A DNA stretch of 64,000 nucleotides from the NCBI GenBank assembly GCA_009702755.1, contig WLHL01000001.1, positions 1 through 64,000 on the forward strand. Direction: 5' to 3'. The notes under the pieces are model-generated. The model did not search any database, was not told the origin of the DNA, and worked only from the letters and a program-made list of their open reading frames with translations. The stretch is from Actinomycetota bacterium. GTDB lineage: Bacteria > Actinomycetota > Acidimicrobiia > Acidimicrobiales > Ilumatobacteraceae. The translations under genes and the position numbers were made by a program. Each line of letters opens with the position of its first letter. Positions within the stretch are counted from its first letter, which is position 1. Below are positions 56,589 to 64,000 of the stretch, in pieces.

Positions 56589-57064
56589 CACCTCGCACTT
56601 CGGGTGATGCTGCGTCACCTGCGAAGAAGAAGCGCAAGTGGGCACCGATTGCATTCATTGTTGTTGCACTCATTGCTGGTGGCGTGGTTGTTACTCAGTT
56701 TCTTACGACTGCCATTGACTACTACTGCAATGTGGACGAAGTGGGTTCTCGAGAAGGATGCACCGATGATCGTCGTGTGCGTGTGCAGGGCATTGTGGAG
56801 CAGTACTCCGTCAAGAGTGTGGACGGCTCCACTGAGTTCTCTATGACGTTCAATGCAAAAAAGATTTCCGTGAAGTACCTCGGCGATCCGGGCGGCGTGT
56901 TCCAAGAATGCATTCCTGTGGTCGCGCATGGTCGCGTGGTGAATGGTGTGCTGGAGAGCGATCGCATCGAAGTGAAGCACAGCAATCAATATGTCGAGAA
57001 GAACGAAACTCGTCTCGACGAAGCAAATAATGAGGCAGCCGCATGTTCGGTGTCGGAGGGATAG
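56579..57064 (+). CDS. ccmE: Heme chaperone CcmE
   Basis: 161 residues starting GTG. An N-terminal membrane helix (WAPIAFIVVALIAGGVVVTQFL) precedes the OB-fold (RVRVQGIVEQYSVKS, FNAKKISVKYLGDPGGVFQECIPVVAHGRVVNGVLESDRIEVKHSNQY). The heme-binding His is His134 with Tyr138 in an HxxxY motif. Two extra Cys (Cys50 and Cys61), with Cys111, distinguish it from proteobacterial CcmE and could form a disulfide. It overlaps ccmD and ccmF. Confidence 0.92.
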   Translation: MDLTPRTSGDAASPAKKKRKWAPIAFIVVALIAGGVVVTQFLTTAIDYYCNVDEVGSREGCTDDRRVRVQGIVEQYSVKSVDGSTEFSMTFNAKKISVKYLGDPGGVFQECIPVVAHGRVVNGVLESDRIEVKHSNQYVEKNETRLDEANNEAAACSVSEG

Positions 57065-59010
57065 GCGGCCCACTCGGACGCGCCTCCTTAATTGTGGGGC
57101 TCGTTGCCGCAGTCTTCGGCATGTTTGCCGCCATCTCCGGCACCCGCAGTAACGACGCACGAGTTCTTCGTCTTGTGCCGCGGTTTGCATACCTTGCTTG
57201 TGCCGGTGCAATTGGCGCTTTCGTCGCAATGGAGATTGCACTTATCAATCGCGACTTCACCTTGGAGTACGTACAAAAGGTGGGCTCAAAGAGCACGCCG
57301 GCGCTGTACAACTTCACCGCAATCTGGAGCGCTCTTGAAGGCTCCATTTTGTTGTGGGTGTTAACACTCACTGGTCTTTCTGTTGGTGTGGTGGTGAAGT
57401 ACCGCAAGAAGATGAACGACCCCATGGTGGGTTGGGCGATGGCCACGATGTTCTTCGTCACCATTTTCTTCTTCCTTCTCACACTGGGCCCCGCGAACCC
57501 GTTTGTTCTTGGGGCACCTGGCGTTTTTGATGGCCCTGGCCCTAACCCGTTGTTGCAGAACCACGTGCTGGTGGTGTTCCATCCGCCGATTCTGTATCTC
57601 GGGTATGTCGGCATGACAGTGCCATTCGCATTCGCCATGGGTGCGCTCATCACGGGTCGCGTGGGTGAAGGTTGGCTTGTTGAAACTCGCCGCTGGGCTC
57701 TCATTTCGTGGGGCTTCCTTACACTCGGCATCATCCTTGGTTCGTGGTGGAGCTACGAAGTGTTGGGCTGGAGCGGCGTGTGGGCATGGGACCCAGTGGA
57801 GAACGCATCGTTCATCCCGTGGTTAACAGCGACTGCATACATTCACTCGGTGTTGGTGCAAGAACGTCGCGGCATGTTGCGCGTGTGGAACTTGTCGTTG
57901 TTGGTGGCCACATTCAGTCTCACCATTCTCGGAACATTCCTCACACGTTCAGGCATCTTGAACAGCGTTCACGCATTTAGTGATTCCGACATCGGACCGT
58001 TCCTGTTGTCCTTCTTTGCACTCATCGTTGTGGTGTCGGTGGGGCTCATTGGGTGGCGCGGTGACCAATTACGTTCACCAGGCACTATCGACTCTCCGTT
58101 GTCACGTGAAGGTGCATTCCTTGCCAACAACGTGGTCTTTAGTGTGTTCGCCTTTGTGGTGTTGCTGGGCACGGTGTTTCCATTGGTGGTGGAAGCACTG
58201 CAAGATCGTCAGTTAGTTGTTGGCGAGCCGTTCTTCGACAAGTTGGCAGTGCCCACTGGTCTTGTGTTGTTGTTCCTCATGTGCGTCGCGCCGGTGTTGC
58301 CGTGGCGTAAGGCGTCGGGAGAGTTGCTACAGCAACGTTTGTTCTGGCCTGCGTGGGCTGGCATTGCTGCGTTGGCATTCTCTGTGGTGTTGGGTGCAAC
58401 AGGGTTTGCATCGCTGCTCACATTTACTCTTGGCGGTTTCGCCGGTGGCGCTGCATTGCGTCAGTTGGTGTTGGCCACACGTCGTCAGGGTTGGCGCGGT
58501 TTCGTGGGTCGTGCGAACGGCGGCATGGTGGTGCACATCGGTGTCATTCTCATCGCGGTTGCGCTTGCTGCATCAAATAGCTACACACACAGCCAAGAGT
58601 TGTCGCTGAAAAAGGGCGTTGTTGCGAACTATGGCGGACACACCTTTGAACTGATTGGTTTCCGCGAAACCACCGATGATCGTCGCACCGAGATAGCTGC
58701 GCTTGTGAGCATTGATGGTGGTCAGGCGTATGCGCCGGCAGTGAGCAAGTACAAAGCGATGGGCATGAACATCGGAACGCCATCGGTGAAGACATCGTTT
58801 GCCTACGACTTGTATCTCACGCTTGAGCCGCCTGTGAAGGTGACGAGTGATGCAGCCAAGATCAAGGTGTTTATTAAGCCGATGGTGATGTGGTTGTGGA
58901 TTGGTGGCGGACTCATGGGTCTTGGCACGTTGTTGTCTGCATTCCCTGGTCGACGTCGTCGCCCAACAGACCCGACGTCTGCTCGTGTTCCTGAAGCGGT
59001 GGATGCATGA
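57043..59010 (+). CDS. ccmF: Cytochrome c heme lyase component CcmF
   Basis: 655 residues with about fifteen membrane segments. The WWD domain is GSWWSYEVLGWSGVWAWDPVENASFIPWLTATAYIHS; flanking His are in QNHVLVVFHPPILYLGYVGM and LNSVHAFSD, and FNFTAIWSALEGSILLW-like sequence opens the family core. The C-terminal outer domain (from about residue 530, ELSLKKGVVANYGGHTFELIGFRE) is present. It joins heme to apocytochrome c. The ATG lies 22 bp inside ccmE. Confidence 0.95.
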   Translation: MFGVGGIGGPLGRASLIVGLVAAVFGMFAAISGTRSNDARVLRLVPRFAYLACAGAIGAFVAMEIALINRDFTLEYVQKVGSKSTPALYNFTAIWSALEGSILLWVLTLTGLSVGVVVKYRKKMNDPMVGWAMATMFFVTIFFFLLTLGPANPFVLGAPGVFDGPGPNPLLQNHVLVVFHPPILYLGYVGMTVPFAFAMGALITGRVGEGWLVETRRWALISWGFLTLGIILGSWWSYEVLGWSGVWAWDPVENASFIPWLTATAYIHSVLVQERRGMLRVWNLSLLVATFSLTILGTFLTRSGILNSVHAFSDSDIGPFLLSFFALIVVVSVGLIGWRGDQLRSPGTIDSPLSREGAFLANNVVFSVFAFVVLLGTVFPLVVEALQDRQLVVGEPFFDKLAVPTGLVLLFLMCVAPVLPWRKASGELLQQRLFWPAWAGIAALAFSVVLGATGFASLLTFTLGGFAGGAALRQLVLATRRQGWRGFVGRANGGMVVHIGVILIAVALAASNSYTHSQELSLKKGVVANYGGHTFELIGFRETTDDRRTEIAALVSIDGGQAYAPAVSKYKAMGMNIGTPSVKTSFAYDLYLTLEPPVKVTSDAAKIKVFIKPMVMWLWIGGGLMGLGTLLSAFPGRRRRPTDPTSARVPEAVDA

Positions 59011-59606
59011 GCGATACGCCGATGCTTGAAGCCGAAGAAACGGGCGCACCTCAGAAGCGGCCGGTGGTGCGGTTTGTTGCTGGAGCAGTGGGCGCATTGA
59101 TGGTGGCGTTCTTGGTGTTGTTGGCATTTGCAAACCCTGGCGGCACGGAGTCGGCAGAGTCACCGTTGTTGGGCAAGCCTGCACCAGCAGTGAAGAGCAC
59201 CTTGATTGATGGCGGCACCTTTGATTTGTCTCGTCGCAAGGGAAGTTGGGTGGTGTTCAACTTCTTCAACAGCACGTGTGTGCCATGCCGCCAAGAGCAC
59301 CCCGTGTTGGTGAAGTATGCGGAAGCACAAAAGGGCAGCGATGACCCTGTCGAGCTGTACACCATCGTGAACGATGACACCGACGAAGCAGTGAGGGCAT
59401 TCTTTGCCAGCAACGGTGGCGACTGGGGCAAAGTGCGCGATGACGACGGCGCCATCTCCGTTGCATTCGGCGTGGCGAAAGTGCCCGAGACATGGGTGAT
59501 GGACCCTGATGGATATGTGCGCGTGCGCATCTTGGGTGCACTCACCGAGGGCTTCCTCACGACTCGAGTCGATGAACTCAAGCGTCAGTATGCGGGGCAG
59601 TCGTGA
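59007..59606 (+). CDS. ccmG: Thioredoxin-like protein CcmG
   Basis: 199 residues. A membrane anchor (FVAGAVGALMVAFLVLLAFA) precedes a thioredoxin fold with the active site FNFFNSTCVPCRQEHPVL (Cys91, Cys94) and the cis-Pro region VAKVPETWVMDPDGYV. It keeps apocytochrome or CcmH cysteines reduced before heme attachment. It overlaps ccmF by 4 bp and ccmH by 4 bp. Confidence 0.92.
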   Translation: MSDTPMLEAEETGAPQKRPVVRFVAGAVGALMVAFLVLLAFANPGGTESAESPLLGKPAPAVKSTLIDGGTFDLSRRKGSWVVFNFFNSTCVPCRQEHPVLVKYAEAQKGSDDPVELYTIVNDDTDEAVRAFFASNGGDWGKVRDDDGAISVAFGVAKVPETWVMDPDGYVRVRILGALTEGFLTTRVDELKRQYAGQS

Positions 59607-60100
59607 AGAAGCTGAAGTCGTGGCCGATGTGGATGCTGATGGCTCTGATCACAGTGAGCTTGTTGGCTGTGGGCACCACGCGCGACACAGGCCCATTGAC
59701 ACAGGGTGATCGCATTGATGCGATTACAAAGCGTGTTGCGTGCCCAACATGTGACGGTGAGAGCGTGTTTGTTTCTCGTGCGTCGGCTGCAGAAGCAATT
59801 CGCAAGCAAGTGGCGCGTGAAGTAGCTGCGGGCGAGAAAACTGACACCGAAATCATCGGCAGTATTGCGCAGTCGTTTAATGCGAAAATTCTCTTGGTGC
59901 CACGTGCGACGGGTCTTGATTCTTTGGTGTGGGTGTTGCCCATTGCCGTATTGGTGTGTGCAGTGGCAGGGCTTGCGATGGCATTTCGTAAATGGCGCAG
60001 GCAGAACACTGCTGGCGCTACCGGCGATGACTTCGCATTGGTGAACAAACTGTTGGCTGATGGTGTGGGCGTTGATCCCACTGACGATGAGAACGTGTGA
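59603..60100 (+). CDS. ccmH: CcmH-like apocytochrome thiol protein
   Basis: 165 residues starting GTG, overlapping the ccmG stop as GTGA. A signal anchor is followed by the redox motif RVACPTCDGESVFVSRASAAEAIRKQVAREVAAGEKTDTEIIGSIAQSFNAKILL (Cys47 and Cys50 in CPTC; family members commonly show CPxCQ). A second helix, WVLPIAVLVCAVAGLAMAF, and a basic tail follow. It would accept electrons from CcmG and reduce the CxxCH of apocytochromes. Confidence 0.9.
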   Translation: MKKLKSWPMWMLMALITVSLLAVGTTRDTGPLTQGDRIDAITKRVACPTCDGESVFVSRASAAEAIRKQVAREVAAGEKTDTEIIGSIAQSFNAKILLVPRATGLDSLVWVLPIAVLVCAVAGLAMAFRKWRRQNTAGATGDDFALVNKLLADGVGVDPTDDENV

Positions 60101-60819
60101 TGTCTGACGAACTGCGCGATGAACAGCAATTCTTGCTGAACTCTTTGCGAGATCTTGAACGTGAACGCGAAGCAGGCGACATTGATGACGCTGACTATGA
60201 GACGTTGCGTGATGGATATGTGTCGCGCACCGCAGCAATTACTCGTGAACTAGAAGGCATTGCAAAGCGCCAACCGTTACGAGTGACTCCATTGCGCAAG
60301 CGCATTGTGGCCATTGTGGCTGTTCTTCTTCTTGCAATAGGAAGCGGTGTTTCGGTGGCGCAATTCTCAGGCCAGCGTTTGCCAGGGGAGTCTGCAACGG
60401 GTGGTATTGAACAAAGCACTGCGGTGTTGTTGTCGACTGCACGACAGCTGAACTTTGTTGACCCATCGAAGGCCATTGAGTTGTACAGCCAGGTGTTGAA
60501 ACTCGAGCCCGACAACGTGGAGGCACTCACGTATCGCAGTTGGCTGCTGACATTGTCGGCACGCAATGCCACTGGTGATGTGAAGCAATTGGCGTTGATT
60601 ACTGCGGTGACTGATTTGACGAAGGCGCAAGAGGTTGACCCGGAGTATCCCGATGCGCATTGCTTCTTGGGCATCGTGTATTTCCGCTTCCTGGAACAGG
60701 CATCGCTGGCGAAGAAGCAATTGGATGTGTGCGTGGAGATGAACCCACCAGCGTCAGTATCGAGCTTTGTGAATGCAATCGTGAAAGAAGTGGACGCCGC
60801 CGTTAAGCGCGGCGGCTGA
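60097..60819 (+). CDS. ccmI: CcmI-like TPR protein
   Basis: 240 residues starting GTG-ATG; the ATG at 60100 is an alternative. The N-terminus (QFLLNSLRDLEREREAGDIDDADYETLRDGYVSRTAAITRELEG) is the CcmI-type cytoplasmic coiled coil, then a membrane helix (RIVAIVAVLLLAIGSGVSVAQF) and TPR-like repeats (DPSKAIELYSQVLKLEPDNVEALTYRSWLLTL and TKAQEVDPEYPDAHCFLGIVYFRF). It presents apocytochrome c to the heme lyase. It closes the ccm operon; no terminator was seen after it. Confidence 0.85.
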   Translation: MMSDELRDEQQFLLNSLRDLEREREAGDIDDADYETLRDGYVSRTAAITRELEGIAKRQPLRVTPLRKRIVAIVAVLLLAIGSGVSVAQFSGQRLPGESATGGIEQSTAVLLSTARQLNFVDPSKAIELYSQVLKLEPDNVEALTYRSWLLTLSARNATGDVKQLALITAVTDLTKAQEVDPEYPDAHCFLGIVYFRFLEQASLAKKQLDVCVEMNPPASVSSFVNAIVKEVDAAVKRGG

Positions 60820-60841
60820 TTTGGTGAGATGAATAAGCGGC

Positions 60842-60847
60842 TATTGT
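60842..60847 (+). promoter_or_regulatory. -10 box of the 184-residue lipoprotein gene (leaderless type)
   Basis: TATTGT ends 7 nt before the GTG at 60855. Confidence 0.45.
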
Positions 60848-60854
60848 TTCAAGA

Positions 60855-61409
60855 GTGCGGGTCGGTTCAACAACTATTCTTCGGGTTTTTACAGCTGCAG
60901 GTTTAACACTTTTATTGGCCTGTGGTGAAGTAAGTGAGTCAACTGTTAGTAGTTATTCGACTTATCCCTCATCGAACATCGTGGATGCCTCTCCACCAAC
61001 AACAGAGGCGCCGGCTACAACCGTTGATGTGGCTTCGCTTGAGATTGATCAAAATGCTTGCTTCAACTCGATTGCAATAGTCCAGTCAAATGCTGACGGT
61101 GTACAAGCAGCTGTAGACAACTTCGACATGTTCGGTAATCCTTATGCATCTGTTTTTGCGAAGCTTCAACAACAATTGGCGTCTATTGCAAATAATGCGT
61201 CGTTCCGTGTCTCAGGTGAAATCAACGCAATGTCGGATCTGATGGGAAGTTTGTATGAAGCAGTTCTATATCAAGACGACTACGGCTATGACTTTGCGGT
61301 TCAGCAGTCGTCTTCAATTTCATCCAATTTGATGCGTTCATGCGGGGATATTGGTGCTACTTGCCCAGATGGTAGTGATATCGCGGCCAGAAATTACAAC
61401 TGTGAATAA
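60855..61409 (+). CDS. Putative lipoprotein of unknown function
   Basis: 184 residues starting GTG. The lipobox is LTLLLACGE. A Ser/Thr/Pro linker (to about residue 58) leads to a helical domain with Cys near its start and end (IDQNACFNSIAIVQSNADGVQAAVDNFDMFGNPYASVFAKLQQQLASI, then SSNLMRSCGDIGATCPDGSDIAARNYNCE). I do not recognise the family. It and the next gene are more A/T-rich than the ccm operon before them, by eye. Confidence 0.7.
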   Translation: MRVGSTTILRVFTAAGLTLLLACGEVSESTVSSYSTYPSSNIVDASPPTTEAPATTVDVASLEIDQNACFNSIAIVQSNADGVQAAVDNFDMFGNPYASVFAKLQQQLASIANNASFRVSGEINAMSDLMGSLYEAVLYQDDYGYDFAVQQSSSISSNLMRSCGDIGATCPDGSDIAARNYNCE

Positions 61410-61424
61410 GAAGGAAGAACGGAA

Positions 61425-61976
61425 ATGTTGAGAGTGAAGATGATGTTGGTATCTGCTTTTGTTTTTGTAGGGGCAGCCGGGTGTGCGGTTAAGAGTGAGG
61501 TCCTGGCCGATCATTTGCCTATGTATGAAGGATGGTGTGCTTACAATATTGAGGTTGGAGCTGTCAGCAACACCCTTGAAGGTTGTGTTCAGGACTCTTG
61601 GAATGCAGGACAATCCGGAGATTCAAAACCTCTCTACAAATCCTTTGAATCAATGGACAAGATGAATGAATACATAGCTTTTGAGTCTGGTATCAGAATG
61701 TATTGCAAATTGATGAAGGATTCGCCCACAGAGTATGAACAACTAATGGGGCTTACACGGGTTGGAGAATTGACATATGAGCAGTGCAAACGTCAAATCA
61801 TTGATCTGAATATGATCACGTCCATTTTGAAATCTGTGCCGTATGACCCGAACAGAAGCCGCGGATGGGTATATGAACCAGGGGTCACTTATCGAATTGA
61901 TGGTGATGTGTACAACGATCCATTTGGTCTCGACTACAAGAATGGTTCATCAGACGTTTTTGGTGACGGAAAGTAG
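61425..61976 (+). CDS. Putative lipoprotein of unknown function
   Basis: 183 residues. The ATG is preceded by AAGGAAG. The lipobox is VFVGAAGCAV. The mature part contains five Cys (GWCAYNIEV, EGCVQDSWNAG, MYCKLMKD, YEQCKRQII) and ends in a Gly/Asp/Tyr-rich segment. It follows the previous lipoprotein gene by 15 bp and is probably co-transcribed. No function can be assigned. Confidence 0.7.
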   Translation: MLRVKMMLVSAFVFVGAAGCAVKSEVLADHLPMYEGWCAYNIEVGAVSNTLEGCVQDSWNAGQSGDSKPLYKSFESMDKMNEYIAFESGIRMYCKLMKDSPTEYEQLMGLTRVGELTYEQCKRQIIDLNMITSILKSVPYDPNRSRGWVYEPGVTYRIDGDVYNDPFGLDYKNGSSDVFGDGK

Positions 61977-62089
61977 AACTTTCAAAGACAAAAGATTGGA
62001 GCCTTCGGACGTTGGCAGTCGTCCTGACTCCCTCCTTCTGCGCACATTGTGAAATGCAGTAAGTCCCCAGCGCTAAGCGGGGCAACTGT

Positions 62090-62248
62090 TTATGCAGTGT
62101 CAGAGGGATTCGCCAATTCGTCAGTTTCGCCTGAATCAGAAGTGCTCTCTGCTTGGATGGGCGAAAGAAAAGGATTGCGTTCGGAGAGACAGTTGCACAC
62201 CACCCATTCCCCGGGGCCGCAACATGAAATGAACTTCTGATTGGTCAT
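62090..62248 (-). CDS. Small Cys-rich protein (re-started)
   Basis: 52 residues: MTNQKFISCCGPGEWVVCNCLSERNPF and an acidic Ser/Thr-rich tail. GAGGGA lies shortly before the ATG at 62248, so this is the likely real gene inside the longer track ORF 62090..62425. Four Cys in a CC-x(8)-CNC pattern could bind a metal ion. It lies 35 bp downstream of the 38-residue membrane-protein gene on the same strand. Coding status rests on the ribosome binding site and composition only. Confidence 0.5.
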   Translation of the reverse strand: MTNQKFISCCGPGEWVVCNCLSERNPFLSPIQAESTSDSGETDELANPSDTA

Positions 62249-62283
62249 TGTTCCCTCATAGATTTTGTTGACGATTGCGTGAC

Positions 62284-62400
62284 TTATGCGCCGCCACCCA
62301 TCATGAATGCAAGAAGAATGCCGATCACAATGATGAGGACAACGGGAAAGAAGATTCCCCAGATGATGATCATTGCGGTCCACCAAAACAACTTGCCCAT
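62284..62400 (-). CDS. Tiny single-helix membrane protein (not in ORF track)
   Basis: 38 residues: MGKLFWWTAMIIIWGIFFPVVLIIVIGILLAFMMGGGA. It is almost wholly one or two membrane segments. A near-perfect AGGAGGTG lies 5 nt before the ATG, one of the strongest ribosome binding sites in the window, and supports real translation. Track and most gene callers would miss it. It is divergent from the 51-residue gene. Confidence 0.65.
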   Translation of the reverse strand: MGKLFWWTAMIIIWGIFFPVVLIIVIGILLAFMMGGGA

Positions 62401-62497
62401 GTTCACCTCCTGCGACTAACTGCAACGGTATGGGAGGGGTGTTTCAGATTTCCCCACACCCATTTGTTAGACAGTCGAAAGATACAAAGGAGAACCA

Positions 62498-62653
62498 ATG
62501 GGGTTGTTCAGTTACTACCTGGGATACAAGCGGGCGACGAAGAAGGCCCGGGCGGTTCGAGATTCATATGAAGATGATTCCGAAGAGATCTGCGACAACT
62601 GCGGATATGCCGCGCGACAGCACTCCGATGAAGGTGATTGTCCGACCTATTAG
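62498..62653 (+). CDS. Tiny protein with zinc-ribbon-like C-terminus (not in ORF track)
   Basis: 51 residues: a basic N-terminal half (MGLFSYYLGYKRATKKARAVRDSY), an acidic joint and EICDNCGYAARQHSDEGDCPTY. Cys-x2-Cys, His and Cys could form one zinc site. AAAGGAG lies 6 nt before the ATG. The next gene is 152 bp downstream with its own promoter-like sequence. Confidence 0.6.
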   Translation: MGLFSYYLGYKRATKKARAVRDSYEDDSEEICDNCGYAARQHSDEGDCPTY

Positions 62654-62746
62654 AAAATGGACTCACTGCATCTCATGGTGAAACTCGTTGAAAATAAAGG
62701 GTTTTGCTCTCTCGGAATGTCCAGAAACCGAAAAAACTAAAGAATG

Positions 62747-62778
62747 TATACTCCTCAGCCCCGCAGGCCCTGCGGGGC
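62747..62778 (+). promoter_or_regulatory. TATACT box and 9-bp hairpin before the ADP-ribosylglycohydrolase gene
   Basis: TATACT at 62747-62752 is a good -10. From 62758, GCCCCGCAG pairs with CTGCGGGGC around a 3-nt loop, so the hairpin would be at the very 5' end of the mRNA if transcription starts near 62758. The ATG follows 28 nt later. No T-tract follows, so a stabilising 5' stem or a regulator site is more likely than a terminator. Confidence 0.4.
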
Positions 62779-62805
62779 GAAAAACTTCGACAGGAGACCA
62801 CATAC

Positions 62806-63816
62806 ATGACCTATTTCTTCGGCGGCAGGAATCACTCAGTTCTCACCAAAAAGCAGATAAATGCAGGGGTGGGTTCTCTTATAGGACTAGCCGTTGGAGA
62901 CGCACTCGGAGCTCCATTTGAATTCCGACCTGCAGGTCTGTATCGCTCGACATTCCCGAAGCCCGTATTGGACGGCAGAGGCGAAATGATTGGTGGCGGT
63001 GCTTTCGATTGGGCGCCGGGTGAATTCACCGATGACACTCAGATGGCATTGGCCTTGTCAGAAGCACTGATCGCTGCCGACGGAGAATGTGAACCGAAGA
63101 GAATCTGGGATCACTTCAAGGCATGGAGCCTCGGTGCAACTGACATCGGTAATGGCACGCGTGCCGTGTTGTCTTTACCCAATTTCGCAACGGCAGCTCG
63201 AAAGGTGCACGACGAAACAGGAAAAACGGCTGGCAACGGTTCTCTCATGCGTGTTGCGCCTGTTGCGCTTGCAGGAGTCGGTCGTGATTCTGTTTGGGTG
63301 CGCAGGGCAGCAGTTGTTCAATCACACTTGACGCACTACGACGGTTGGGCGGGGAATAGTGCCTTGGTTGCAGCCGACATCATCTATCGCCTCATCACAG
63401 GTGTTCACATCGAAGAAGTCCTTGGACGCGTTCATGCCAATGTCGGACCATCACGAAGGAATGCGTTCGAAAATTTCCTGACAGGCGATTGGACTCCTGA
63501 AGATGCTGGTGAGATGTCAAATGGTCTGTCATTGATCTGTCTTGCACAAGCTGTGTGGGCGCTGCGCAACACGTCAAGTTTTGAAGAAGCTGTCACGACT
63601 GCAGTGAACCTGGGCGATGATGCCGACACGGTTGGTGCTGTTACTGGTGCGCTCGCTGGTGCACTGTATGGATTCGATCAGATTCCAACGCGTTGGCGCA
63701 ATGCACTGAATGGACAAGTACGTCAACCCGACGGCGAGATGAAGTTTTATGACGAGACAACTCTTGTGGACATTGCTTTGTCCCTGATGGGAGCCCATGA
63801 CGTGAATCCGATGTAA
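62806..63816 (+). CDS. ADP-ribosylglycohydrolase family protein
   Basis: 336 residues from the ATG at 62806, preceded by CAGGAG. It opens GVGSLIGLAVGDALGAPFEF, a family signature. The first metal motif is FTDDTQMALALSEAL (74-80), and the second is NLGDDADTVGAVTGALAGALYGFDQIP near the C-terminus; together these bind the two Mg ions of DraG/ARH enzymes. The family removes ADP-ribose from proteins or hydrolyses related compounds. No ADP-ribosyltransferase is visible upstream; the truncated gene downstream could be a partner. Confidence 0.92.
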   Translation: MTYFFGGRNHSVLTKKQINAGVGSLIGLAVGDALGAPFEFRPAGLYRSTFPKPVLDGRGEMIGGGAFDWAPGEFTDDTQMALALSEALIAADGECEPKRIWDHFKAWSLGATDIGNGTRAVLSLPNFATAARKVHDETGKTAGNGSLMRVAPVALAGVGRDSVWVRRAAVVQSHLTHYDGWAGNSALVAADIIYRLITGVHIEEVLGRVHANVGPSRRNAFENFLTGDWTPEDAGEMSNGLSLICLAQAVWALRNTSSFEEAVTTAVNLGDDADTVGAVTGALAGALYGFDQIPTRWRNALNGQVRQPDGEMKFYDETTLVDIALSLMGAHDVNPM

Positions 63817-63862
63817 TGCCTTATTGCCCATCGATAGTGAAGAAGAAAGAGAAAGAGAATAA

Positions 63863-64000
63863 ATGAGTATTGAAACAACAATCGTGTCAGCAATGGGGAA
63901 GATCGGAAATGTGTCTGATGTAGACCGCGTCCTCCAGGGGAAGAACGGCTACTTCAGTCCGACGAAGTATCCCGATGCTGATGGTCCAACAGGAGCAATG
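63863..64000 (+). CDS. Unknown protein, N-terminal 46 residues only
   Basis: Open from the ATG at 63863 to the window edge: MSIETTIVSAMGKIGNVSDVDRVLQGKNGYFSPTKYPDADGPTGAM. It is preceded by a purine-rich GAAAGAGAATAA. It starts 46 bp after the ADP-ribosylglycohydrolase stop in the same orientation and is probably co-transcribed. I do not recognise the family. Confidence 0.6.
   Translation, partial: MSIETTIVSAMGKIGNVSDVDRVLQGKNGYFSPTKYPDADGPTGAM

Noticed and set aside
61977-62090. Short CCCC/GGGG hairpin near 62050 considered as a terminator
   Set aside because: The stem is 4 bp with mismatches and has no T-tract.
62249-62425. N-terminal part of the track ORF 62090..62425
   Set aside because: It is antisense-in-frame-shifted across the 38-residue gene; only the part after the ATG at 62248 has a ribosome binding site and plausible composition.

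Overview
The window looks like a chromosomal stretch of an actinobacterium (Actinomycetota), most plausibly a moderate-GC lineage such as Acidimicrobiia/Ilumatobacteraceae. The placement is inference. It rests on a mycothiol-dependent isomerase-type protein, a SerC of mycobacterial type, an HU protein with a long Lys/Ala/Pro tail, DUF2510 and CD225/dispanin membrane proteins, a class E-type sortase, a HelD-type RNA polymerase recycling ATPase, and many genes whose start codon sits 6-7 nt behind a TAnnnT -10 box (leaderless style). No tRNA, rRNA, CRISPR array, prophage or insertion sequence was recognised. The gene content is mostly housekeeping, with accessory surface and lipoprotein genes between.

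Layout. 0-2 kb: truncated inositol-phosphate synthase and a haloalkane dehalogenase-type hydrolase (minus strand). 2-5.1 kb: a four-gene membrane cluster (TM2/GYF-like protein, CD225 protein, DUF2752 protein, DUF2510-zinc ribbon-J-domain protein). 5.3-10.1 kb: ilvB-ilvN-ilvC with a terminator, then a metY-like gene with a strong promoter, an inverted repeat over the -35 and its own terminator. 10.2-14.9 kb: a secreted protein, a PAC2 protein, serC and a divergent aspartate-type aminotransferase. 14.9-17.9 kb: a cobalamin riboswitch driving btuF-btuC-btuD. 18-24.5 kb: a mycothiol/DinB-fold protein, a CopC-CopD fusion, a GNAT, a Gfo/Idh/MocA oxidoreductase, an exported protein, HU and a quinone oxidoreductase. 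24.5-27.8 kb: a TPP riboswitch driving thiN-thiB-thiP with no ATPase gene. 27.8-31.1 kb: a CDF transporter, an SDR, an NfuA-type Fe-S carrier and a MOSC protein.

31.1-46 kb is one gene, about 4,970 residues. It has an N-terminal membrane anchor, about 50 YDG/MBG-type Ig-like repeats in three length classes, Ig-like modules and a C-terminal OmpA-like domain. It fills almost a quarter of the window and is the most striking object in it.

46-54 kb: phosphofructokinase, two uncharacterised genes, HelD, two small lipoproteins, an MntR/DtxR-type and a TetR-type regulator, a small membrane protein and a sortase. 54.3-60.8 kb: a complete System I cytochrome c maturation operon (ccmA-B-C-D-E-F-G-H-I), including a 44-residue ccmD that the ORF track missed. 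60.8-64 kb: two lipoproteins, three very small genes missed or mis-started by the ORF track, an ADP-ribosylglycohydrolase and the start of an unknown gene.

All functional calls come from reading motifs. No database search was possible, so family names are recognition-level and start codons were chosen from ribosome binding sites, leaderless -10 boxes and gene overlaps.
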